This document shows, piece by piece, positions 55,345 to 62,151 of a DNA stretch of 64,000 bases. The notes below the pieces were generated by a model. That model did not search any database, was not told the origin of the DNA, and saw only the letters and a list, made by a program, of their open reading frames with translations. The DNA lies in contig NZ_CP077970.1 of assembly GCF_024758505.1 (NCBI RefSeq), positions 8,370,001 to 8,434,000 on the forward strand. Direction: 5' to 3'. This DNA is from Bradyrhizobium arachidis. Lineage in GTDB: Bacteria > Pseudomonadota > Alphaproteobacteria > Rhizobiales > Xanthobacteraceae. The first letter of the stretch is position 1. Every line of letters starts with the position of its first letter. Made by a program: the position numbers and the translations under genes.

Positions 55345-55544
55345 TCGATCACCTCGTCGGCAATTGCCAGCAAGTTCGCGGGCACGGCAATGCCGAGCGC
55401 CTTTGCGGTTTTGAGATTGACAGCGAGGATAAACTTGCTGGCCTGCTCGATCGACAGCATGTCCGTTTTTTTCTGGGCATACCCCAGCCGAGGGACAGTC
55501 ACCGCGGTCGCGCCTATGAGTCCGATGAAATCACGCCGTCGCAT
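55341..55544 (-). pseudogene. Internally deleted ABC-type binding-protein gene
   Basis: A 67-codon frame that joins the Tat-like signal of the family (MRRRDFIGLIGATAVTVP) directly to its C-terminal tail ([19 protein letters not shown], then PANLLAIADEVIE). About 260 residues in the middle are missing but the frame stays open. Its stop overlaps the ATG of binding protein 4. It could be a relic, or a tiny secreted peptide still made. Confidence 0.6.
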
Positions 55545-55764
55545 GACCGCCTCCATCGACCACAGCGGCAGTTTAACTGCCCAATCCCAACTCTTGGAAG
55601 TCGTGCGGATCCCCGGACCGCCAATTATTGTTGGGTCTCAGATGGGTCAAAGGCTGACTTCGACAACCTGCTTGACCGGTACGCTTATCTCCTGAAAGCA
55701 GACATTGTAGCCCTCTGGGCAGAGGTCAGGCACGGGCCACATCCGGACTCATGCAGCGCACCAT

Positions 55765-55800
55765 CATTCGGTCAGATCGTCGACGCGGTCAGCAGAGCTG
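55765..55800 (-). pseudogene. Degenerate 3' end of another binding-protein gene
   Basis: The minus strand ends in GCTGACCGCGTCGACGATCTG, a frame-broken version of the family C-terminus (RADEVIE). The shared flank GGACTCATGCAGCGCACC follows. Only the tail is left. Confidence 0.4.
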
Positions 55801-55859
55801 GAAGGATGGAGACGTCGGACGCTGGCGTTGCCGCTGACGACGGCAGAAGGCCCCGTCGG

Positions 55860-56117
55860 TCATCCTGGTCCTAAACCAGTACAAGTGTATCGGGTGCAGT
55901 CCTGGTAAACACCCCGACACTCGAAGGATGGCAACTGGTTCAGACGACGACAGTCGCGATAGCGTGCACGACAGGTATTTATGCATTGCCGTTTAGCCGT
56001 CTGAGCGGCTGCTAAGGCGAAATCGGCATCGCGCGCATTGAGTCTTCCAATACTCAAGGACAGAGGCATTGCTAAGAGTACGCAGACGACGGCAAACGAC
56101 TGCTTGGGGCATTTCAT
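55860..56117 (-). CDS. Small secreted cysteine-rich protein
   Basis: An 85-residue protein with a signal peptide (MKCPKQSFAVVCVLLAMPLSL) and a mature part with seven cysteines: CINTCRARYRDCRRLNQLPSFECRGVYQDCTRYTC. The spacing suggests disulfide bridges. No named family recognised; similar short Cys-rich proteins are common in Rhizobiales. It may act in the periplasm or be released. Confidence 0.6.
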   Translation of the reverse strand: MKCPKQSFAVVCVLLAMPLSLSIGRLNARDADFALAAAQTAKRQCINTCRARYRDCRRLNQLPSFECRGVYQDCTRYTCTGLGPG

Positions 56118-56180
56118 GGCTCAGCTCTCGCAAAAATCGAAAATGACGGACAAGTTTGGAGCGAGGTCGAAGATTGTCAT

Positions 56181-57185
56181 TTACGTGTCAGCGACCGCGG
56201 AGGGATGAGAGACCGCGACTGCATGCCACCTGGGTTGACGCAATGTCTCCGACGGAGACTCTCCGAACAGCGCGTGGTACGCAACCGAGAAGCGCCCAAG
56301 CTCCCAAAAGCCATGGTCGGTCACAGTCCGGGTAACGGTTGCCGTGGACGGATGCGAGTGCAGGAGCGCCTGCCGTACTTGGTGCATTCGCCGCAAGGTG
56401 AGATAGCGGATTGGGCCCATGCCGATATGCTCTTCGCAGGACGCGCGAAGTGTTCGCTCTGCGACGCCGATGGCGGCGCAAATCTCGGTTAGATAGAGTG
56501 GCCGGTCGGGATTTGCCCTCAGGAATTCCACGAAACGGGTGAGCATGCGATCCTTACGGCAGCCGCCTGCGGTTCGCTCCAGAGGGTGGCCTTCGGCGAG
56601 ACACCTCACCAGGATGTGAGTTAGCTCAGTCTCTAGCGCCCGGGTCACTTCCGGGAGCTCCAGAATGTCTGGGGTGTCATGAGCGAGCTGCCCTATGCTC
56701 TTGTGCAGCTTTAGTAGTCGACACATCAACGCAGAAGGCGGGCGAATAGTGGACTTGTAAGGTTTCTCCGGCAGTTCACGGCCGATGATGGCCTTGGCAG
56801 CAGCGGCCAGATCACCAGATGGAAGGGACACCGTTCCATAATGAAAGTCCGCATCAGATCGTTGATGTACGACGTCAGGCCTGTTCAAGACGATGTCGCC
56901 GGGCCGAACTTCCTGGCCGCAGTCCAGAAACGATGATGAATTACTTTCGGTAAGAAAGCCAAACGATCTGCGGCCAGGCTTTACGGCGACAGTATTGATC
57001 TCGGGCAGCGAGATGTGGATACGATGCATCCAAAGCCCGTTCATGCCGATTTGCGCGATTTCGGCATGGAAATTCCCCTTCGCTGTGGGTAATAGCTCGA
57101 CATCGCAAAAAGGAAAAACCGCCTGACAGGCGGATGGATCATCAAGACTGAAAACTCTACTCAACGCCACTCTTTTCCCCCCCAA
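56181..57185 (-). CDS. AraC-family regulator
   Basis: A 334-residue regulator. The C-terminal HTH pair: RFVEFLRANPDRPLYLTEICAAIGVAERTLRASCEEHIGMGPIRYLTLRRMHQVRQALL, then TVTRTVTDHGFWELGRFSVAYHALFGESPSETLRQ. The N-terminal half resembles the AraC_binding_2-type sensor (HRIHISLPEINTVAVKPGRRSFGF). A TTGAC-N4-ATCAA FNR/FixK-like box lies about 120 bases before the start. Ligand unknown. Confidence 0.88.
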   Translation of the reverse strand: MGGKRVALSRVFSLDDPSACQAVFPFCDVELLPTAKGNFHAEIAQIGMNGLWMHRIHISLPEINTVAVKPGRRSFGFLTESNSSSFLDCGQEVRPGDIVLNRPDVVHQRSDADFHYGTVSLPSGDLAAAAKAIIGRELPEKPYKSTIRPPSALMCRLLKLHKSIGQLAHDTPDILELPEVTRALETELTHILVRCLAEGHPLERTAGGCRKDRMLTRFVEFLRANPDRPLYLTEICAAIGVAERTLRASCEEHIGMGPIRYLTLRRMHQVRQALLHSHPSTATVTRTVTDHGFWELGRFSVAYHALFGESPSETLRQPRWHAVAVSHPSAVADT

Positions 57186-57300
57186 AAAATATTCGGTTGG
57201 GCAACTGCTTCTAAAATCGACGAGCAGTCAGGAGAACAGGCAATATTATCGCGTAGTTGTACCTTAGCTCCGCCGTAACTTGTGATCAATGTGAGATTGT

Positions 57301-57314
57301 TTGACCTAAATCAA
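57301..57314. promoter_or_regulatory. FNR/FixK-like box
   Basis: TTGACCTAAATCAA fits TTGA(T/C)-N4-(A/G)TCAA at nine of ten conserved positions. Centred about 122 bases upstream of the AraC start. It would place that gene under microaerobic control; the site could also be chance. Confidence 0.4.
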
Positions 57315-57440
57315 TGTACCGATTGTGACACGGAAACTTTGGGTCAAACTCGGAAGTCAGGACGCACAACCGGGAAGTCCGCTTTCCCTTCAAGAACCGA
57401 CATCGTCAGGCGGGGCGTCAGGTCCGAAAGGTGCCAATTT
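57315..57440. other. Non-coding stretch before AEC fragment 5
   Basis: About 125 bases with no frame of note. It leads directly into the AEC-like segment. Confidence 0.3.
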
Positions 57441-57522
57441 CGACCTGCATCCCGTCGTCGAGCGGACGATCGAGCTGCTGGCGCAGGCGGGCTCGCCGGC
57501 GGCGCTGATCGCGCGCGGCATC
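57441..57522 (+). pseudogene. AEC gene fragment 5 (central part only)
   Basis: About 80 bases matching the codons for PIVDKTIELLAQAGSPAALI, one residue changed in several places. Unlike the other pieces it lacks the gene end and stops after GCGCGCGGCATC. It shows that not all fragments are simple 3' ends. Confidence 0.8.
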
Positions 57523-57564
57523 GGTCAGGGAGTTCAAAAGTTTGTCTGACCGATATGCCACCGG

Positions 57565-57972
57565 TCAACGCACCGGGCGCTTCTGCAGTTTCGGCAATTT
57601 ATTCGGATCGAATTTGGCTGGCTCCGTCGGCTCGGATGCCTGCGCCTGCTGCTCGTTGAAAATGAGCCTCCCCTCGAGCAGCACGCCCGGGAACTCATCG
57701 GCAAAGCCGACGTAAGTGGCGACCTTGCCGAGACACGTGCCGGACAGCTTGAGCTTCAATTCGACATCATTGCCGAAAACGGTTGTTAGCCCTTCGGTAT
57801 GCTTCTTCGTCACGACGATCGCAGTGAAGCGATCTCCATCGCGTTCAAGCGATCCCTTGTACGTCATGACGCCATCACGGCCCCAGATCCGGCCGTCGGC
57901 GACGTGGACGATGCCAGTGCCCTCTCCCTGCGGCGTCTTGAACCAGGCCGCGTATGTGCCGTCCCTGAGCAT
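57565..57972 (-). CDS. GrlR-like regulatory protein
   Basis: A 135-residue beta-rich protein: MLRDGTYAAWFKTPQGEGTGIVHVADGRIWGRDGVMTYKGSLERDGDRFTAIVVTKKHTEG, then FGNDVELKLKLSGTCLGKVATYVG and GVLLEGRLIF. The pattern (DGxY, GEGTG, GRD, GDRF) fits the GrlR family known as a regulator of type III secretion in enteropathogens, but many members are free-standing. No secretion genes are nearby. The C-terminus is a charged Pro/Lys tail. Confidence 0.65.
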   Translation of the reverse strand: MLRDGTYAAWFKTPQGEGTGIVHVADGRIWGRDGVMTYKGSLERDGDRFTAIVVTKKHTEGLTTVFGNDVELKLKLSGTCLGKVATYVGFADEFPGVLLEGRLIFNEQQAQASEPTEPAKFDPNKLPKLQKRPVR

Positions 57973-58150
57973 GGAAGAGAAACCTCTTCGCCCGAGTGTT
58001 CACAAGCCGTCCATCTCGCCATCACCACAACTAACGTCAGGTTAATCGCGATGTCCGCAAGACTCCGGGATGCGTTCCATTTCGATCCATGACGAGATTG
58101 GCGGCCGGCTCACTCCAAGCCAGCGGCGCCTGATGTTCACTCCTCATGCC
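57973..58150. other. Non-coding stretch before AEC fragment 6
   Basis: About 180 bases with no frame of note, between the GrlR-like gene and AEC fragment 6. Confidence 0.3.
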
Positions 58151-58320
58151 CCTGCCCCGCGGCCGGCGGCGTCGGGCTGCTCGCGGCCATGCCGTCCGAC
58201 GCGCACGCCTATATTTTTGCGGTTCAGTATCAGCGGCTGGTGAACCCGGTGTCGGGAGCGGTCGCGCTGGGCACGCTGCTGGCGGCGGTGACGTTGTCGG
58301 TGGTGGTGGTCGTCGTCGTG
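58151..58320 (+). pseudogene. AEC gene fragment 6
   Basis: About 170 bases from the AAGVVVLLAAMP region to the AEC end, reading AYIFAVQYQRLVNPVSGAV, then ALGTLLAAVTLSVVVVVVV. The frame then runs on into unrelated DNA, so the original stop is gone. The last of the series, 16 kb from the intact gene. Confidence 0.88.
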
Positions 58321-58360
58321 AAGGAAAAACCCGGAGCCTGTGATCGGCAGGGCAATCCGA

Positions 58361-58948
58361 TCAAAGTCCTACCACGCGATTCCAGTCAGCGATGTACATA
58401 TAGACCCGCTGATATTCGGTCGGTAGCAGAACCCTATTGTGGGCAATGAAGTGCCTCGTCTTTTCGAGTTCATCTAGGCGCTGCTTTAGCCAGTGCTGTG
58501 TGGGCATTATGTCTTCGAAATGTTGCCACTTATCGACGATGATCGATGATAAATGCCCGAAATCTGTAAAGCCCAAGAGGTCAGATTTTTCGCCCTCAAG
58601 CCATGAATCATCCTGTGCTGCCTTTTGGCGGCCTTCAGCGAAGGCTTTGATTTTTGGTGGCAATTTTTCAACCCAGTCTGGTCCTTCTTTTTCTTCCAGC
58701 GTCTCACGGATCAGGGAACGAACCTCGTTTTCAAAACAATGAAGCACAACGTAAAGCCTGCCCATTTCCAGCGCTTGGTTGCGACGAACGAGCCCAAACG
58801 GTGATAGAGCCTCTGAGAGCAATCGCTCTTCGGCCTGCCCAACGTCTGCTCCAACCTGGATGCCTGCTGACTGAAATGTCGCCGCTTCTGATTCAAACAT
58901 CAATCCGCGGAACATGAAGTCGCGGAGGGCTCGCCTTTGCTCAGTCAA
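58361..58948 (-). CDS. HEPN (Swt1-like) domain protein
   Basis: A 195-residue helical protein. The HEPN signature R-x4-H is Arg165-His-Phe-Ile-Ala-His170 in LEKTRHFIAHN, the catalytic pair of many HEPN RNases. The preceding helices (FENEVRSLIRETLEEKEGPDWVEKLPPKI) match the Swt1-type HEPN. The start is probably TTG 58948 with GGGAG upstream, overlapping the DUF5343 gene by 8 bases. GC is lower than in the flanks. Likely an RNA-cleaving partner in a two-gene system. Confidence 0.75.
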   Translation of the reverse strand: MTEQRRALRDFMFRGLMFESEAATFQSAGIQVGADVGQAEERLLSEALSPFGLVRRNQALEMGRLYVVLHCFENEVRSLIRETLEEKEGPDWVEKLPPKIKAFAEGRQKAAQDDSWLEGEKSDLLGFTDFGHLSSIIVDKWQHFEDIMPTQHWLKQRLDELEKTRHFIAHNRVLLPTEYQRVYMYIADWNRVVGL

Positions 58949-59558
58949 GAAGATGCTCCCGCAAAGATTTGAAGATTGCGTTGAAGACTTCGACGTCCTT
59001 TGTAGAGGGTAAGTGAATCTGAATATTGTAGTGGAGCGTGGGACGGTGCGACGCAGACCGTCGGTCGTCCGCGTGCAGATGGTCTGCCTTTTCCGCCTTT
59101 ATCTCCATTTTTGATTCTGTCGCCTTTGACGTGGGCGCAGACTTCAGGTCTGCCAAAGGAAGGAGCGACAGAAATGTACTGGTCATGAGCTTGGCTGGGC
59201 GTTCGCCGGTATTGTGAACGCTCTTAAATTTGCCCTCGATAAGCGCGCGGTCCGCCTCTGTTGGTTCTGCTTTGATTGTGAAGAGATCGGAATATGCCTC
59301 GCGCAATGCCTCGGCCATTACCCTGCGAGCCTGAGATTGATCACGATAGGCGTGATATCTCGCGGTGGGCGCTCCGTCAGAAGCTAGAAACCCGAGACTC
59401 TTTAGAAGGGGAATCAGCGCATGAAAACTTGCCGATTGAAAGCCGAGATCCTTGACGTACTGCCGTGTGAATTTATCGGGGGCTTGGCCATCCGATAGTC
59501 TTTTAAAAACTTCGGGAAGTTGCCCATAAACTTGAACATAGACATCCGGCAAAGCCAT
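58941..59558 (-). CDS. DUF5343 protein
   Basis: A 205-residue protein: PDVYVQVYGQLPEVFKRLSDGQAPDKFTRQYVKDLGFQSASFHALIPLLKSLGFL near the start, then the variable YRDQSQARRVMAEALREAYSDLF region and TLHYNIQIHLPSTKDVEVFNAIFKSLREHLL at the end. These match what I remember of DUF5343, often a winged-helix-like protein linked to restriction or defence loci. GGGAG precedes ATG 59558. It is the upstream gene of the HEPN pair. Confidence 0.8.
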   Translation of the reverse strand: MALPDVYVQVYGQLPEVFKRLSDGQAPDKFTRQYVKDLGFQSASFHALIPLLKSLGFLASDGAPTARYHAYRDQSQARRVMAEALREAYSDLFTIKAEPTEADRALIEGKFKSVHNTGERPAKLMTSTFLSLLPLADLKSAPTSKATESKMEIKAEKADHLHADDRRSASHRPTLHYNIQIHLPSTKDVEVFNAIFKSLREHLLD

Positions 59559-59774
59559 CTACAACTCCCAGTTTAGAATTGCGCGACGATACCCTCGCCG
59601 TTGGCAACGCTGGAGTCATTTTAGGACTTGCCCCCCAGTCTTTGGACCGAACGCCTCAGACGTCTCGTGGGCACATGCGGACGTGCCCTTCCGCTGACGA
59701 AGGACGGTCGTTAGGGTTCGTGGTAGCTCTGTCTGGAGTGGATTTTGAATGCTGGCGTAAGTACTTGATGTCGC
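59559..59774. other. Non-coding region upstream of DUF5343
   Basis: About 215 bases. It contains the promoter of the cassette. A frame of 86 codons runs through (59579-59839) but has no homology and crosses the tRNA-like sequence, so I do not call it. Confidence 0.35.
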
Positions 59775-59850
59775 TAGTACAGTTCGGTGGGCTCGAACCA
59801 CCGACCTCCTGTCCGCGGACAGGCGCTTTCACCAACTGACCTACAACAGC
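59775..59850 (-). tRNA. Decayed tRNA-Asp-like sequence
   Basis: On the minus strand, GCTGTTGTAGGTCAGTTGGT, then AAAGCGCC, then GGAGGTCGGTGGTTCGAG match the pattern I remember for alphaproteobacterial tRNA-Asp. The acceptor stem has mismatches, the 3' end is CTA rather than CCA, and the anticodon arm reads CCTGTCCGCGGACAGG, a palindrome with a 6-base loop. So it is not a normal tRNA. It may be a gene remnant left at an integration site. Confidence 0.5.
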
Positions 59851-59973
59851 ATTCCGCGCGAGCCGCCTTTGGGCGCGGCCCGAACAGGCCGATTGCCAAG
59901 GGGCCCAGCCCCTAGCGAGCGCGGCCGATGTCAGGCCGCGCCCGCCACACCTAGCGATGTGCGAAAACCTCCT
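59851..59973. other. GC-rich intergenic stretch before the sugar ABC operon end
   Basis: Contains GCCGCCTTTGGGCGCGGC, GGGGCCCAGCCCC and GCGCGGCCGATGTCAGGCCGCGC palindromes. One may act as a terminator of the ABC operon. Confidence 0.4.
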
Positions 59974-60957
59974 TCAGTTCTGCATCAGCTTCTTGGCGTT
60001 GTCGGGCGTGATCGCGGTGGTCGGCACGGTCACCACGGTCGACACCTTCTCGGCGCAGTCGAGCAGGATGGATTTTGCCATATCGATCGCCTCCGGGCCT
60101 CCGGTCGGATAGGTGAAGGTTGCCGCCCACTCGCCTTCCGCGACCGCGCGGATGCCGCCGGCGGGCCCGGGCAAGCCGTCGGTCCCGAGGATCTTCACCT
60201 GATCGAGCTTGCCGGCGCCCTTCGCCGCGAGGCGCGCGCCGGCGGCCATCATGTCGTTGCTGGCATAGACCGCCTTGATGTTGGGATGGGCCTGGAGCAT
60301 CGCGGCGAACGCGGTCTGCGCCTTGTCCGGCAGCCAGTCGGCGGCCTGCTCGGCGACGACCTGGACCTTCGGGTTGTCCTTCACGCCGGACTTGAAGCCG
60401 TTGAGCCGTTCGACGGCGGGCGTCGAGCTCGGCAGGCCCTGCAGCACCGCCACTTCGCCGCCCTGCGGCAACAGCTTGTCGGCGACGTATTTGCCCGCCT
60501 CCTCGGCGATCTTGAAATTATCGCCGCCGATGAAGGCGGTATATTCCTTGCCGGCCTCGCCGACCGTCTTGCGGTCGAGCTCGATGACGGGAATGCCCGC
60601 CTTCATGGCCCGCGCCACGACCGGCGTCAGGGGCGCGGCCTCGAACGGCGAGATCAGGATCAGGTCGACCTTCTGGGTGATGAAATTGTCCATCTGCGAG
60701 GTCTGCGTGTTGACGTTGCCGGCGCCGTCGGCGATCTGCAGCTTGAACTGCGGCACCTTCTTCGCCGCAGCGGTGAGCTGGTCGTTGACGTGCTGGCGGT
60801 AGGGCTCGGCATTGTTGGCCTGCGAGAAGCCGATGATGAATTCCCCGGTCTTGCTGCACTCCTTGACCAGCGGTGCGGCCTGCGCTGCACCGGCAACGAG
60901 CGTCGCCGTGCCGGCGCCCAGCACCAGATTGGACCATAACTTTGATAGACGTCGCAT
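59974..60957 (-). CDS. Sugar ABC transporter substrate-binding protein
   Basis: A 327-residue periplasmic binding protein (RbsB-like): signal peptide ending AGAAQAA, then ECSKTGEFIIGFSQANNAEPYRQHVNDQL, VDLILISPFEAAPLTPVVARAMKAGIPVIELDRKT, ADKLLPQGGEVAVLQGLPSSTPAVERLNGF, VYASNDMMAAGARLAAKG. It is the last gene of the operon (lacI, ATPase, permease, this). Ligand probably a sugar or polyol; not determinable. A 141-base gap separates it from the permease, holding simple repeats. Confidence 0.92.
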   Translation of the reverse strand: MRRLSKLWSNLVLGAGTATLVAGAAQAAPLVKECSKTGEFIIGFSQANNAEPYRQHVNDQLTAAAKKVPQFKLQIADGAGNVNTQTSQMDNFITQKVDLILISPFEAAPLTPVVARAMKAGIPVIELDRKTVGEAGKEYTAFIGGDNFKIAEEAGKYVADKLLPQGGEVAVLQGLPSSTPAVERLNGFKSGVKDNPKVQVVAEQAADWLPDKAQTAFAAMLQAHPNIKAVYASNDMMAAGARLAAKGAGKLDQVKILGTDGLPGPAGGIRAVAEGEWAATFTYPTGGPEAIDMAKSILLDCAEKVSTVVTVPTTAITPDNAKKLMQN

Positions 60958-61098
60958 GATGTCACTCCCCTGTTTGCCTGCTTGCCTGTTTGCCTCGAAC
61001 GATCCGCTACGGACGAGCGGTCCCGTCCCGGCGGCAGGTCGCCGCCAGGTCTTCACGTCGCCACTTCACGTCGCCATTGGGGTCAACGACCCCAGGGG
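60958..61098. repeat. Gap with simple repeats in the sugar operon
   Basis: Between permease and binding protein are TTGCCTGCTTGCCTGTTTGCC (three copies of a 7-8-base unit), CTTCACGTCGCC in direct repeat, and GGGGTCAACGACCCC in direct and inverted copies. These may form mRNA hairpins that set a higher level of the binding protein. Confidence 0.6.
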
Positions 61099-62151
61099 TC
61101 AACGACCCAATCCCTCGCGGCGACGAACGAGAGATTGAAGAACCGCGGCCACGACGATGATCGCGCCGGTCGCGAGCAGTTGCAGAGCCGCATTGATGTT
61201 GTTGAGCTGCAGGATGTTGGCGAGTGCGCCGAGCATGATCGCACCTGCGATCGTGCCGATCATCGAGCCGGCGCCGCCGAACAGGCTGGTGCCGCCGATC
61301 ACCACTGCCGCGATCGCGGTCAATTCATAACCCGTGCCGTCATTGGCGCTGCCGAAATTGAACTGGCCGGCGTGGACGATGCCGGCGATGGCCGACACCA
61401 GACCCGTGATCGCATAGACCGAAATCTTGACCAGCGTGACCGGCACGCCGGAGAGCCGTGCCGCGCGCTCGTTGCCGCCGACCGCGAAGACATAGCGGCC
61501 AAAGCGCGTGAAGTTGAGCACGAAGGTGGCCACGATCGCGACGACGAGAAACACCAGGGTTGCGACCGGAACCGTGTTGTTGAAGAGCCGATCGCCCAGC
61601 ACCGAGAAGATCGGTGGCGCAAGACCCGGACCGTTGCCGTAGGAGATGTTGATGTACTGGTTGTTGGAGATCACCAGCGCCATGCCGCGCGCGACCTGCA
61701 GGCCCGCCAGCGTCACGATGAAAGCCTCGAGGCGGAAGCGGGTCGAGATCGCACCTTGCGTGCAACCGAACAGGGCGCCGCAGGTCATCACGAACAGCAG
61801 GGTCGGAACCAGTCCCCAGCCCCAGGTCGTCATGATCGTGGCGGTAAGCACGCTGCACAGGCTGAGCAGCGCGCCGACCGACAGATCGATCCCAGCGGTG
61901 ATGATGACGAAGGTCATGCCGACGGCGATGATGCCGGTCTCGGAAATCGCCCGTACGATGTTCGCGATGTTGTCCGGCGCCAGGAACAGGATGGAGCCGT
62001 GCCGCCGCGGCGAGAAGATGATGCCGCCGATCACAACGAAGATGAGGCCGATGACGCTCTGAAAGCGGACCGCGATGGCGAAGAAATCGAGACGGCGTGC
62101 CGGCGCGCCCGGCACGGCCGTGGACTTCACGAGCGTTGCGGCGTCATTCAT
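61099..62151 (-). CDS. Sugar ABC transporter permease
   Basis: A 350-residue permease of the ribose/xylose class (BPD_transp_2) with about ten helices. Signs: IVRAISETGIIAVGMTFVIITAGIDLSVGALLSLCSV, GCTQGAISTRFRLEAFIVTLAGLQVARGMALV, FAVGGNERAARLSGVPV, and GTGYELTAIAAVVIGGTSLFGGAGS. The start ATG 62151 overlaps the ATPase stop by eight bases and has GAGG in front; ATG 62160 is also possible. Confidence 0.93.
   Translation of the reverse strand: MNDAATLVKSTAVPGAPARRLDFFAIAVRFQSVIGLIFVVIGGIIFSPRRHGSILFLAPDNIANIVRAISETGIIAVGMTFVIITAGIDLSVGALLSLCSVLTATIMTTWGWGLVPTLLFVMTCGALFGCTQGAISTRFRLEAFIVTLAGLQVARGMALVISNNQYINISYGNGPGLAPPIFSVLGDRLFNNTVPVATLVFLVVAIVATFVLNFTRFGRYVFAVGGNERAARLSGVPVTLVKISVYAITGLVSAIAGIVHAGQFNFGSANDGTGYELTAIAAVVIGGTSLFGGAGSMIGTIAGAIMLGALANILQLNNINAALQLLATGAIIVVAAVLQSLVRRREGLGR

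Noticed and set aside
59579..59839. 86-codon frame crossing the tRNA-like sequence
   Set aside because: No ribosome site or homology, and its end lies in the tRNA-like structure.
41131..59850. Insertion sequence or prophage as the source of the accessory region
   Set aside because: No transposase, integrase, recombinase or phage structural gene is present in the window. An element could have been lost, but I cannot show it.
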